Shown: piece after piece, positions 45,401-55,049 of the stretch
Numbering within the stretch: the stretch's first letter is position 1
How the letters are laid out: the number at the start of each line of letters is the position of its first letter
Assembly: GCA_048013815.1 (NCBI GenBank)
Contig: CM106586.1
Location: 13,888,001-13,952,000 of the forward strand
DNA from: Setoptus koraiensis
Lineage: Eukaryota; Arthropoda
Direction: 5' to 3'
DNA: 64,000 nt
Program-made: the position numbers and the translations under genes
The notes under the pieces: model-generated
Database searches by the model: none
Told to the model about the DNA's origin: nothing
Seen by the model: the letters and a program-made list of their open reading frames with translations, nothing else

Positions 45401-45744
45401 AGCATCATTATGAAGAGATAAGCTCGCCAATGCGAACCATGTTTCAAGTGGCCTCCAATAATCATAATCGTCATAACAATGGCGATTGTCGGCATAATTC
45501 CAGTGAAAATCACCGCACCAGTCCAATAGTGGAACATAATGGCGGGCAAGATACAGAACAGGAAGATGGCGAAAAAGAAGAATTGACTGATCATGATATC
45601 AACTCGGTACAAGATGAGGCCCTCATCGTCTGCGTGTCCAACAGTACCGATTGTGTGGAGGAAATTGTTTATGATGCTGTCGATGACGGAGAAAAATCTC
45701 TCGGTTGCCAGCAGGACGACGAGGCGACAACACGAACAGAGTAA
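33163..45744 (+). CDS. Single-pass membrane protein with two thrombospondin type-1 repeats
   Basis: Two exons, 33163-34891 and 43646-45744, are both phase 1 at the junction (AACACAA|GTGAGT and TTTGTCAG|AC after a long pyrimidine tract) and give 1275 residues across an 8.75-kb intron. The ATG at 33163 starts a signal peptide (MSTWLLSLICTTMVLSADQC); an in-frame ATG at 32980 would add 61 basic residues and lose it. A long acidic Asp/Glu stretch follows. TSP1 repeat 1 begins GWTLWSNWSPC near residue 378; repeat 2 begins IWGDWSECSSDC near 506. Exon 2 brings a membrane helix (VMFYVCLTSGTILMSLLLFT) near residues 652-675, an RRRRIKK stop-transfer, and about 590 cytosolic residues rich in Ser, Asn, Gln and His. 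The layout recalls THSD1-like receptors, but orthology is unproven. The join itself is inference from phase and splice sites. Confidence 0.75.
35000..35034. repeat. Perfect 35-bp palindrome
   Basis: The arms 35000-35016 and 35018-35034 are exact reverse complements around a single G at 35017. Each arm carries a GGGGCCC core followed by ATTGTG. Confidence 0.9.
35360..35440. repeat. Perfect 21-bp inverted repeat with 39-base loop
   Basis: 35360-35380 is the exact reverse complement of 35420-35440. Each arm contains a GGGCCC core within ATTGGGCCCACAAAACAG. A transcript from the intron could form a 21-bp hairpin. Confidence 0.9.
36092..36403 (+). repeat. Intron block duplicated at 49429-49663
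   Basis: The block starts TCGCATCAATCACGTGCTCG, includes GCAGTCGAGC, GCGATCGTTGTC and TTTGTCAACGCCAG, and ends TGACGTTTCT. The same order is found in the copy near 49.5 kb, which is shorter and more AT-rich. Confidence 0.75.
36406..36470. repeat. (GTC)n microsatellite
   Basis: An imperfect GTC run with a pure stretch near 36430-36462 lies within the large intron, immediately after the duplicated block. Confidence 0.9.
39554..39697 (+). repeat. 8-bp minisatellite, 18 units
   Basis: Ten exact ATTGCAGC units (39554-39633) are followed by eight variant units (ATTGTCGC, ATTGTTGC, ATTGTCGG, ACTGTCGC) to 39697. The unit is not a multiple of three, so it opens frames in every phase. Confidence 0.95.
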
Positions 45745-45936
45745 CGCCAAAAATTTGTGATAATTCCAAGATTGATTCAGACACATACGCACAAGCCCGC
45801 CAGAATGTGACCTTTCCCACCAAAATGTATCACAGCAAGTCCTGATCACCAATTCGAAAATAATAACCCATAAATAAAATAAAATTACACACGAGTCATC
45901 ATTATCTGCGGATTTTGCCCGGATTTCCTCCCATTT
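45745..45936. other. 3' flank of the TSP1 gene
   Basis: AATAAA-like signals occur near 45871-45876. No gene. Confidence 0.4.
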
Positions 45937-46990
45937 CTAAAATCTGCTCGTCTGGTACCCTTCTACCTTCAATTCGCTCAGCTGGTGGATTTTCTCTGCG
46001 ATTGCCTTACGCGAACGATCACTACCATCACATATCATCATTTTCGGATAATTCCGATATGATATTGTGTTGTACAAATGAGTGGCCAATGACACAATAG
46101 ATTTTATCCTGTTCGCCTCCTGTCCTGGCGCAATCACTATGAGAGTGATTCGATTGAATAGTGCCGATTTGATGGCCTCATTCACTGTGTGTATATTGGC
46201 GTACTCACGTTGTCTAAGCGTCTAAGCTAAGTCACTCACGACTTGCACGTCTCCACAAATTTTTTCGATAATTTCATCGAAACAACCCATCGCCTGAAAT
46301 TCGTCTAATCTTCCGTTTTATATTATCGCAACCAAAGTTATAGTAATGGGACAGGACATTTTCATTGGCCAACCAGTAATTGCCTGATTCTGATCGGTCG
46401 CGTTTCCATTCTTCTTCACTCATCCTGAGGCGCCAACCAACCACCTTGCTGTTGATGAAGCATGATTTGAGAGATCCATCGTTTGACCACAACTCTTCAC
46501 CAATCACGCAGTCGTATTCGGTTATTTCTATGAATGACTCGTCCAGTGTCTGACCACACGGGAACGCCAGGAGAAAATATATGTCATGTCGTTCGTTATG
46601 TACTCGTTCCCATCGTACGGTCGATATTTGTTGTCGACACTCTGGCAGCGCTTGACAATCTGGCGAATCCGAAATATCGCTACTGACTCTGCCCTCCTCT
46701 AGATCTTCGTTTTTTAGATCAATAAGCTCGCTGAATCTCGTAGACACTTGGGCCAAATTATGTCGATCGAGTAAATCGTTTAAATTTTCGATGATAATGA
46801 GCAAGAGCTCAGGCTTTTCTGCCATCTGTTCGACTAATGGCTCGAGCGGGTTGCATTGAAGATAAATGAATAGCGTGACTCTGAGATTCTTCGTATTTAT
46901 CAAATCGTAAAACTCGATCTCACGACAGTCGTTATTGACTAAACTCCCACCAGCTATCTCAATATTTTTTGATTGGTAAGACAGTTGCCT
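45937..46990 (-). pseudogene. F-box-like gene, broken
   Basis: The minus strand is open from 46990 to 46274 without an early ATG (a stop at 46991-46993 precedes it). It encodes IEIAGGSLVNN, YLQCNPLEPLVEQ, and then ELLLIIIENLNDLL followed by DRHNLAQVSTRFSELID, which resembles an F-box. A second open piece, from about 46214 to 45937, continues in a similar style (VNEAIKSALFNRITLIVIAP). The two are joined through a region where the likely reading (GCFDEIIEKICGDVQ) is in a different frame, so at least one frameshift and probably two breaks exist unless there is a small intron. F-box proteins recruit substrates to SCF ubiquitin ligases. No start exon is evident. The likely state is a decaying member of a lineage F-box family. 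Confidence 0.5.
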
Positions 46991-47493
46991 TCATGTTGCT
47001 AACAAATAGTGGCAAAAGGACCTCTTTTACGGGAGTGCTCGCGGATCGAACTTGTTTTAAATCGGGTTTTTAGGTTGAAAGCGAGTCAGACACCACTTCC
47101 GTTAAACCCTGGCCGGAAACAGAAATAAACCAGACTTCTGGGTTCATCTGAGAAACACCTTCCCGACCTCGCTCCATTTCTGAAATCGAAGACCCAAAAG
47201 AGAGTGAAACATCCGGAATTGGAACACCCTCTAGCATTGCCGGTGCAAACGCATGATCTTGCTGACTTGATTTTCTCATCTAACTAATGAGACGCGAAAA
47301 ACTGGACCATAGAACAAGCGCTGACCAAGAAACTGGGCACGAAAATAGAATCGAGGGCAAAAAAAAAATGAGATCTTTTTGCCCTGTGCGAAAGCTCGAA
47401 AATGTTCAAGCCCTATCTTTATTCCTAACACCATTCATTTGATTCATATCATCACTCATAAGATTCACAGGAGTGAAAGCTTCATATCATCAC
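46991..47493 (-). other. 3' flank of copy C
   Basis: From about 47071 to 47420 the minus strand matches the flank of secreted-family copy A (AGCAAGATCATGC, CAGATGAACCCAGAA) and more weakly that of copy B. No other gene. Confidence 0.6.
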
Positions 47494-48582
47494 TCAATGA
47501 GGTTTACCTTTAAGCTTGCCCAAACCTTTCTTGAGCAAGGCTTTGAATCCGGAGTGATGGTTGTCCGATTTGTGTTCGTGCGATGGAAATTTGAATCGGA
47601 GATCCGAGTCAATGTCGTTGAATTGTTCAGCCACTTCAAAGCTCTTTGGCTCTACTTGCCCCTCGATGAAGTCCTCGTCTTTGAACAATTCTAGTGGAAG
47701 TATTGCCAAGAATGCACCTCGGCAATATTGGACAGTTTTCAGCCAGCGTCTGACTATTTGGCTACTCTTCAATTTGTGGTCTACAACATGGTTGTTGTCT
47801 TCGGCCGTGAAGCCATAATTAGCTAACCTTTCAATGGGGGAGATTGAGCTTTGCGCGTAACTATCGATCAAATCGCAGGATCGCCTCAGATTCAAAAACT
47901 TTTCAATCGTTTCCTGGGTGTCTAAAGGAATGCGAGTGCTCTCACAGTTAGACGCCAAGTTTATCGTTGGAATGAGGTGTTCTGGTAGATCAACTTGTGA
48001 CAGGTCAAGACACTGATTGACCGTTTCACGAATGACTTGATCATTTTCTACAACATTCAGGCTCTGTTTAACGGCCTCGTTTGATTGTTCCGCTTGCTGC
48101 AGTTTTGTTTCAAGGTTTCTTTTACAGGTTAAAATAACCTGACCGAATATCTTTGAAGTTAATTCAAGCAATCCGTGATTCTTTTTTGTGTCTATGGGCA
48201 TATTGCTGGGCTTGTATCTTCTAAGGCGCGTATCATAAAATTCAATCATTATCTTGATGGCTTCATCATCACACACAGAATGAGATGTTTGCAGTGCCTG
48301 AACCATTTCTTTCATAGCTATCACATCTCTCACACCTCCATTACTGTTCAAACACTCGTTGATTATTTTGGTTGTTTCGCTATCTAGTTCCGGTGTTTGG
48401 TCCATCTCGTCTGCAAATTCTATGAACTTCGACAGTGAGTCGATAGATTTTACTCTGTCTTTGCAAAGCGACTTGGATGATGTCCAAGGTTTCCCCTCGC
48501 CACCACCAGCTGAACTAGTAGGCAGGAAACAAGCGACGGCGCCGACAATCAGCAAAAAGGATAAAACTTGTTGTGCTGACAT
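47494..48582 (-). CDS. Secreted protein of an unrecognised family (copy C), 362 residues
   Basis: One exon from the ATG at 48582. The signal peptide (LSFLLIVGAVACFLPTSSAG) and the next 45 residues are nearly identical to copy B at 15674-16795: PWTSSKSLCKDRVKSIDSLS and EFADEMDQTPELDS. The middle (about 90-135) has different sequence and length. Homology resumes at GQVILTCKRNLETKLQQAEQ and continues through RRSCDLIDSYAQSSISPIE and VRRWLKTVQYCRG. The same cysteines are kept, while copy B's cysteine near the C-terminal KLKQCF is absent here (GLGKLKGKPH). The copy lies in opposite orientation, 31 kb away, with an AT-rich promoter homologous to that of copy B. Role unknown; see copy B. Confidence 0.85.
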   Translation of the reverse strand: MSAQQVLSFLLIVGAVACFLPTSSAGGGEGKPWTSSKSLCKDRVKSIDSLSKFIEFADEMDQTPELDSETTKIINECLNSNGGVRDVIAMKEMVQALQTSHSVCDDEAIKIMIEFYDTRLRRYKPSNMPIDTKKNHGLLELTSKIFGQVILTCKRNLETKLQQAEQSNEAVKQSLNVVENDQVIRETVNQCLDLSQVDLPEHLIPTINLASNCESTRIPLDTQETIEKFLNLRRSCDLIDSYAQSSISPIERLANYGFTAEDNNHVVDHKLKSSQIVRRWLKTVQYCRGAFLAILPLELFKDEDFIEGQVEPKSFEVAEQFNDIDSDLRFKFPSHEHKSDNHHSGFKALLKKGLGKLKGKPH

Positions 48583-48701
48583 GTTAATCCGAATTTATAT
48601 CTAAGAATTGTAGTTCATCCAATCAAATAAGTCTTACTATTAATTTGAATACAATCTTCGGCTATGGAACAAAATGGTAACCTTAGGTTAATCTCACCCT
48701 C

Positions 48702-48708
48702 ATTTATA
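48702..48708 (-). promoter_or_regulatory. TATA box of copy C
   Basis: TATAAAT on the minus strand lies 120 bases before the start codon, within the block conserved with copy B (CATATAAATG, GGGTGAGAT). Confidence 0.7.
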
Positions 48709-49101
48709 TGAAAAAAAAAATTTGTATACCCAGACAATCCATAAGGAGAAACTGTATTTTTAGATCGCGATATTATCGCCCGATCAGTGACACATGAAAT
48801 TTGCTGCATAAAAAACATTTTGGGGAATCGCTTTCCGAAAATGAATTGTCTAAGCCGTTTTGTTTGACTGAGCTTGACATTCACCTGAGTGACGCCTTTT
48901 TACATCGGCCTCTACTTTGTGGTATATTCTTACAAGTTACAGTTGCAGTTGTGGCGTGGATTGCAGATAATAATCGGAACTGCGTATGTAAAAACCACTC
49001 ACCATGAGTGACTCTATGGAATATTCTCCTTCTACTCTTGGCCTATGCCCAACTCGATACTCCTACATGGATCCGGATTGAAAACCAAGGAGTCTCATGG
49101 T
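48709..49101. other. Upstream of copy C
   Basis: Only the first 100 bases or so resemble the copy B promoter. A palindromic CACTCACCATGAGTG lies near 48998-49012. No gene. Confidence 0.4.
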
Positions 49102-49415
49102 GATTTGCTCATTGTGGTTGACGAAAATTTATCTCAGACGGGCTCTATAATCCAGTTCTGCTAAAGCTAGATACTCAAACACTCTTTGCGATCGATTAGA
49201 AAGACTCTCGTTTATCCCATGGCTTGTGAATATGACTTAGATTGAACAAGATTCAATAGAAGAGCCTATCATCAATTGCAATGAACTTGTTAGAGACAGT
49301 AATAACTACTGGCCGCTGTCAGCATGTTAAGCTGCAGTTTTCAGCTGGAAAACGTTTTGTGTTGGCTACCAAAAATAGCCAAAAGTTTTGGTTAATTGTA
49401 AATGCACCACAATGA
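49102..49415 (+). mobile_element. Small TIR element (MITE-like), copy 2
   Basis: The left end, 49105-49135, is the exact 31-base reverse complement of the right end of copy 1 (15033-15063). The right end has decayed to ACCACAATGAC. Interior blocks shared with copy 1 in the same orientation include GCGATCGATT, TTCAATAGAAGAGC and GTTTTCAGCTGGAAAAC. It has no coding capacity. Confidence 0.65.
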
Positions 49416-49428
49416 CATAAGAGGACAA

Positions 49429-49663
49429 TCGCATCAATCACGTGCTCGAACTAGGCACGCGTTGTTCTTTTGGCCGCTCTTTTTGCCATTAGCAGTAGAT
49501 ATTGCGCTGTCTCGCAAGCAGTCGAGCTAGCGATCGTTGTCGTTTGTCAACGCCAGTTAGTGTTATGTAATGTTCCAAGTATTAACAGCAGTAACGTTAT
49601 GTAAGATGTTATGTAAGAGGCCCACCGCGCACCGCATAATCCGTGCCTAACTTTGACGTTTCT
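49429..49663 (+). repeat. Diverged copy of TSP1-intron block
   Basis: It matches 36092-36403 in the same orientation with deletions, including loss of the GGCCGCTGGTTG tandem units. It begins 13 bases after the TIR element ends. Confidence 0.75.
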
Positions 49664-51053
49664 ATCGTTTACGTCGTGGTCGCCAAGCAAATAGAACCGA
49701 CAAAAGGTGAATAGTTTTACCTAAATTTCTAATCCAGTGAGACTCATGCTGACGATCAATAGAGTTGACTATTGTCGGCCAGCCTAAGCAAACAAATTGT
49801 CTTTTATTGACTGACTGTTTGTGCAGTTTGTATTTGTGTGTTGACCGTAAGTATAAGTTTGATTGATACGCACTAATTAAACATATCGCTGATAATAATT
49901 GAGTGTACAGTGTGTACAAACAAAAAACACTGCCCAATGTCATAAGGGCAATTCGCTGATAACTAATCAATATTTACGCGAATACGCCCTTTGTCATGTC
50001 TCACAGCAACAGCAACAACAACAACAAAACCAAACAAGTCTGTTTGTGAGATGACACAATGAGAATGGCTCATTATCATGGTGCCAAATCTCTTCGTTTG
50101 GTTATCGATTTGTCACAATCTCACAATGTCAAACTCGGGCCACTGGTAACAGCTATCGATTGGCAAGATGGCGTCAAGATCGAGTCAATTGCATCCATGT
50201 AAATGAGTGTCTCATAATGAGTGCGTTCATTTCACTGCACCTTCGGACGTCTTCCTCGTCCGCTAGGGCTCCGCTTGTGCATGTGCCAACAATTGTAACT
50301 TACAATTTGTAAGGCGCTTTAGCCGCTTAGATTTAGCGCACTCGTGCCATGGACGCGGGGTGGCGCGTAGGTGCTCCGAAATCCGGAGTCAAAATTCGGA
50401 CTGCGAATGCCGGATTGGTGGAAAGCGACCGAGTGGCCATATAGCACGGCGACTTGCGGTGCGGTGCATTGTTGCACGGTGCAAGTTGCACCGCGTGGAG
50501 CGCCCTCTACATTCTTGTTGCGCGCATGGTGCGGTGCGCGTACGGCTAGCAGGCAGATATGATCGAGCTTGAAACTGCAGTTAAAGTAAAAAATGGCCTG
50601 CCCATGTGATGGGGTTCTGTATTGCGTCCACTGTGGCCTGTAGCAAATCGCACTTGTCTACAATCAATTCAATTATATTTAATAGACTGTTGGTAATAGT
50701 TATCATTTTGTTTGATTAGTGGGCGGATTAATGGTGGCGCCATTGTACGGGAGCATGCCAATTAATCAGCATGCAAGTGTGATAATTGTTTGCCGATGCA
50801 GCGATGGTGCAAACGCACCGAGGCTGCGGCTGATTCGTCGTGCAGCGCGGTGCACAGTGGCGTGAGTGCACTTGCATGATTCGAATGAACTGTGCGCACA
50901 CATTTCAATGTGTGCGTAACCAGAGAGTTCAGTTCCGCCCATCGACAACAAAGAACGTAACACAAATAACACATTTATAATCTATATAAATCTATATAAG
51001 GTGCATACAATATTCAATTGTCGATATTTACCCAAGAAAGGCTATATATACAG
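49664..51053. other. Intergenic, GC-richer
   Basis: No gene is supported. Poly-CAA near 50005-50030, a patch of TCCGAAATCCGGA-type symmetry near 50375-50410, and GTGCA-rich sequence near 50465-50540 and 50770-50910. It includes the LAP3 promoter. Confidence 0.45.
50993..51000 (+). promoter_or_regulatory. TATA box of LAP3
   Basis: TATATAAG lies 54 bases before the first start codon, implying a very short 5' UTR of about 25 bases if that codon is used. Confidence 0.55.
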
Positions 51054-52571
51054 ATGCTACTCAGCAGTTGTCGTTTTTTATTCACCAGTAGATCAGTATC
51101 AATATTGTCAAGTCGTCAATTCTCGCTCACATCCATCAACATGTCAAAAGCCCTCGTGTTGGGAGCCTACCAGGACTCCAGCGAACTCACCCCCGCCGCC
51201 ACCAAATTCGACGCAGAGACAGGCGGAAAGCTCAGCTCGCTGCTGAAGAAATTCGAGCTCAAGAAAGGAAAATCCTTACTGTTTCCCGCTGTGTCCGACC
51301 AGTACCTGTCGGTGGCTGTCGTCGGACTCGGCCCAAAGGACGCCGGTTACAACGAGCTAGAAGACATCGACGAGAAGAGAGAAAATGTCAGGGTCGCCAT
51401 CGCCAAGGGCGTTCGAGCTCTCAGAGAGTTATCGGTCGACGAAATTCACGTTGACCCAGCCGACGATTCGGAGGCCGCAGCCGAGGGAGCGGCGCTGTCA
51501 CTCTTTTATTTCGATGAGCTCAAAAGCGACAAATACAAGAAGAAGCCCGTCAAATTGGACTGTTATTTGGGCGCCGACGACAACTTCAAAAAGGGACTCG
51601 TTCTCTCCGAGGCTCAAAATGTGTGTCGCCGATTTGCCGAGATGCCCGCAAATTTGATGACACCCACCATTTTTTGCGAAACAGCTCAAAAGCTCTTCAA
51701 AGGAAATGATAGCGTCAAGGTGATTGTGCGCGACGAAAAATGGGCAGAGGATAAGAAAATGTTTTCGTTTTTAAGCGTGGGCAAAGGATCGGCCCAGCCC
51801 TCAAAATTTTTAGAGGTACATTACAACAACAAACCAGACTCAAAACCCTTCGTATTGGTAGGAAAAGGCGTCTGTTTCGACAGTGGCGGTATCTCACTCA
51901 AACCCGGCCTCAATATGGACAAGATGCGCTACGACATGGGCGGTGCGGCCAATGTCGTGTCCACAGTCTATGCCCTCTCCAAGCTAGGAGCTAAGGTAAA
52001 CGTAGTAGCGTTGACTCCCCTTTGTGAAAACTTGCCCAGCTCCACAGCAAACAAGCCCGGTGACGTTGTGGTGGCCATGAACGGCAAATCAATTCAAATA
52101 GACAATACTGATGCCGAGGGACGGCTCATTTTAGCCGACGGATTATGTTATGCGCACGAGTTTAAGCCTCAGGCCATCCTCGACATCGCTACTTTGACAG
52201 GAGCAATGGGCATATCTTTAGGATCCGCTCTTACTGGAGTCTGGACAACATCTCCCAAACTCTATGAAGACCTTCGCAAAGCCGGTGTTTACACAGGCGA
52301 CAGAGTCTGGCGAATGCCCCTCCTGAGTCACTACACGAAAAATGTCACAGACAGTCAATTAGCCGACTTACAAAACATAAGCAAAACCGGTTCCCAAGGT
52401 GGAAGTTGCACGGCCGCAGCATTTCTGAGAGAATTTGTCGAGTGTCCCAATTGGTTGCACCTAGATATAGCCGGTGTCATGGAAAGCAAAGACGAACTAC
52501 CATACTACGGCAAGGGAATGAGTGGGCGCCCCGTACGAACTTTATACTACTTTTTGAACAATTTTTTCTAA
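51054..52571 (+). CDS. LAP3: Leucyl aminopeptidase (peptidase M17)
   Basis: One exon, 505 residues, from the ATG at 51054. Residues 1-29 are basic and Ser-rich (MLLSSCRFLFTSRSVSILSS) like a mitochondrial presequence; a second in-frame ATG at 51141 (MSKALVLGAYQ) matches the cytosolic start of animal LAP3, so one mRNA may give two forms. The catalytic domain is complete: VGKGVCFDSGGISLKPG and MDKMRYDMGGAANV carry the metal-binding Lys and Asp residues, and NTDAEGRLILADGLCYAHE carries the Asp, Glu and catalytic Arg. GDRVWRMPL and DIAGVM near the end are typical. The enzyme is a hexameric two-metal peptidase that removes N-terminal Leu and similar residues and also cleaves Cys-Gly in glutathione turnover. 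The gene converges with GTF3C5, 172 bases between stops. Confidence 0.96.
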   Translation: MLLSSCRFLFTSRSVSILSSRQFSLTSINMSKALVLGAYQDSSELTPAATKFDAETGGKLSSLLKKFELKKGKSLLFPAVSDQYLSVAVVGLGPKDAGYNELEDIDEKRENVRVAIAKGVRALRELSVDEIHVDPADDSEAAAEGAALSLFYFDELKSDKYKKKPVKLDCYLGADDNFKKGLVLSEAQNVCRRFAEMPANLMTPTIFCETAQKLFKGNDSVKVIVRDEKWAEDKKMFSFLSVGKGSAQPSKFLEVHYNNKPDSKPFVLVGKGVCFDSGGISLKPGLNMDKMRYDMGGAANVVSTVYALSKLGAKVNVVALTPLCENLPSSTANKPGDVVVAMNGKSIQIDNTDAEGRLILADGLCYAHEFKPQAILDIATLTGAMGISLGSALTGVWTTSPKLYEDLRKAGVYTGDRVWRMPLLSHYTKNVTDSQLADLQNISKTGSQGGSCTAAAFLREFVECPNWLHLDIAGVMESKDELPYYGKGMSGRPVRTLYYFLNNFF

Positions 52572-52743
52572 ACCGGCCTTTTATTAACAACAAATAAACA
52601 ATGAGATAAATACACGTTTACACATTCAACATCATAAAATGATTTGCCAGCGAAAAAACCTGCTATCTTCTCAATCAAGGAGCTCATTTTGAAAAATAGG
52701 TGTAAAAAGTCTAGTCGCACTCTTTCGACTTCTCGGTAGAGAT

Positions 52744-54435
52744 TCACTTGGCATTACCGGAGGTACTAGGTCCGCTTTCAACTTGCATATCGGTGGTGAT
52801 TTCGTTCAACAATTGATCTATCCTTTGAGCCATTATTCTCCGTATTTTTTCTATTGATCCTTCGCTACACCACCCATCTTTTTCAGAGCAGAGCTCAGGC
52901 TCATGACCGTCGTTACTATGCACAATAGACTGAACCTCTTCCAGCTCGATATCCTTCAATTGATAAGATAGCTGTCTATATGCTGGTAACAAATCGTCGC
53001 GAAATTTAAACATGGACTCTTTAACAAACTCCTTCTGTAGACTCGTATGCGCAAAGTCGATGGATTCCTCATTAATAAGATCAAAATCAGAGAGATCATC
53101 ATCCTGTTGAAGTTCCTCCAGTGCTCCACACGAATCATCATTAGTTGTAGATTGAGCAGCAACTTGAACATCTTGGATTTTTGCCGTCTCAATGACCTCT
53201 TCGTATAATTGGTCGCTATTCTGCGAAACAATCATACTTTCCTCATGATCCATCTCCTCACTCCAGCTGGTCATAGGAGCCATTTGGCGACTGTTGATCA
53301 ATGAGGACCTTAAATCGGTGTGGGTCGTTGAGCGCGATTTTTTCTTTGGTAGCTGATATTGATAAATAGATCTTTTCGCATAAATATTCGCACTATCTGC
53401 GCGATTACAATAGGCTCTTTTGAATCTGAAATCTAAAGTTTGGTAAATTTTTGAAGATTTTTCCTTAGTTGGGTTAAAGTTGTATTTGACCCACATAGTT
53501 CTGAAGGGTCCATTTGTATAATGAAAAGCAACAATCGGTAGAATATATCGAATCTCCATAACCGTGCAACCTAGTTCATAGCATAGTGCTGCTCTGGACC
53601 ATATAGGTTGCCTATTGAAGCAAGCCTCTACTCTGGGTATCATCTTCTTCTCAAATTCTGGTAATTGATTGTAGTATCTTATGACTTTTTCTGGAGCTTG
53701 TTGCGGCACTGAGTCATTCCATGAGATCAAACATGCCAAAGTTGAACGCTTTTTTCGCGTTTTACCTATGATAGATAGACGATTCTGGCGCTCATATTCA
53801 TCCCGCATCTCCTGGCTCCGAAATTTCGGTTGTGGCACATGGACATTATCATTGGGTGTATCAAATCTCGAGAAAACAGCAGGCAAAATAAGTAACGGAG
53901 CATCAGGATTAAGAGTTTTCAATGTCCCATCAAATGGATCGCTAGGTATCAATTCTTCTATTATCGAAGCATATGTTGGATTGAGCGATTGTTCGCTTCG
54001 AGACACCATGAACTCTCTGTCGATCTTTTCTGGATCGATGGTGGTGGCTGGAATGTTGTTTCTCACCATAGGAAGCCATTGGAATTCGGCCAGAGTGTCA
54101 AACTTGAACGTTGTTTGAATCTTTCCCACCACTTGAACACTATAATCGTATGATGGAGAACTATTATCAGGGCTAATATCAGCACTCTTTCTGCGGCGAC
54201 GCTTAAATCTGACAAGGAGACTCCTGGAGGCTACCCTGTCACCGTGGGTTGGATGAGCGTATGGGTCTTGCTTTCTGAACGTCAATTCCAGTCTGTCCTT
54301 TGGCGAGTTGAATACATTCTCGACAGTCTCGACGCCATTCAATGTGTCTAAAGCCTTGTCCAAATTCTCAACGATCCCTGGATAATCAACAGATATCAGT
54401 GAGCGCAGGTTGGTGCATTTGCATTCGGCAGTCAT
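52744..54435 (-). CDS. GTF3C5: General transcription factor 3C subunit 5 (TFIIIC63/Tau95)
   Basis: One exon, 563 residues (human 519), from the ATG at 54435, the first ATG in the frame. Landmarks of the family are present: SVDYPGIVENLDKALDTLNG near the start, LRFRKQDPYAHP-like (LTFRKQDPYAHPTHGDRVAS), VGKIQTTFKFDTLAEFQWLP, PLLILPAVFSRFDTP, and a C-terminal DNA-binding region with FNRQPIWSRAALCYELG, YTNGPFRTMWVKYNFNPTKE and YQTLDFRFK. The C-terminus is acidic, as in the yeast Tau95 and human proteins. It is a TFIIIC subunit that recognises A-box DNA at tRNA-type promoters and helps recruit TFIIIB for RNA polymerase III. Nothing essential appears missing. Confidence 0.94.
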   Translation of the reverse strand: MTAECKCTNLRSLISVDYPGIVENLDKALDTLNGVETVENVFNSPKDRLELTFRKQDPYAHPTHGDRVASRSLLVRFKRRRRKSADISPDNSSPSYDYSVQVVGKIQTTFKFDTLAEFQWLPMVRNNIPATTIDPEKIDREFMVSRSEQSLNPTYASIIEELIPSDPFDGTLKTLNPDAPLLILPAVFSRFDTPNDNVHVPQPKFRSQEMRDEYERQNRLSIIGKTRKKRSTLACLISWNDSVPQQAPEKVIRYYNQLPEFEKKMIPRVEACFNRQPIWSRAALCYELGCTVMEIRYILPIVAFHYTNGPFRTMWVKYNFNPTKEKSSKIYQTLDFRFKRAYCNRADSANIYAKRSIYQYQLPKKKSRSTTHTDLRSSLINSRQMAPMTSWSEEMDHEESMIVSQNSDQLYEEVIETAKIQDVQVAAQSTTNDDSCGALEELQQDDDLSDFDLINEESIDFAHTSLQKEFVKESMFKFRDDLLPAYRQLSYQLKDIELEEVQSIVHSNDGHEPELCSEKDGWCSEGSIEKIRRIMAQRIDQLLNEITTDMQVESGPSTSGNAK

Positions 54436-55049
54436 AATTACACTAGCATGTCCTGTCACTTGTCTCCGTTAGGTAATTTACATCACGCCAGTAGATGGTA
54501 CATGCAATATTTATAATCTATCTGTTTGTAAGAAACTTGCTAAAGCGTGTTCCGTTTAGTTGGCCTCGCCAGTCCGTCCTCTCACAAGTCAGCTGTTGTG
54601 ATCAAACAATTGTTGAATGAAAATCCATTTGATGTCCTTTTGTGCAACGTAGTTGCCTACGTGTTAGTTGAAAATTGTTCGAATGAAATGACGATTTCGA
54701 GCAATCAATCGCGCGTGCTGACAGTCGCAGCGCCCCCTTCAGTTGATATTTTATATGAAAAAAAAGTCATTTCAAATCTCGCGCATTGTTCTCAGCACAA
54801 GTGCAAGGAGGTGTCTAGCAGGGCACAATAATACTGTGGCGTGCGACTGCTATCACAAGGACACCTTGGTAAAAATGCATTTAACGATAGATGAGTTTAG
54901 TTCACAATAATTCATTGCACCCGAGAATTATTTATCAATACCCATAGCATCGTTAGAATCTTAATTATCTCGAGATCTGTCGCGCTTCGTTGTACTTAAC
55001 AACGAAATAATTATTAATATCATTGGAAATCACTAGGTATATTATAGAG
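54436..55049. other. Divergent intergenic region
   Basis: It separates the GTF3C5 and COX7C starts. A search by eye for a presequence exon of COX7C found none. Confidence 0.4.

Noticed and set aside
54547-54831. Possible presequence exon for COX7C
   Set aside because: The frame has no ATG, lacks a matching donor, and its residues are not basic or amphipathic in the right way.
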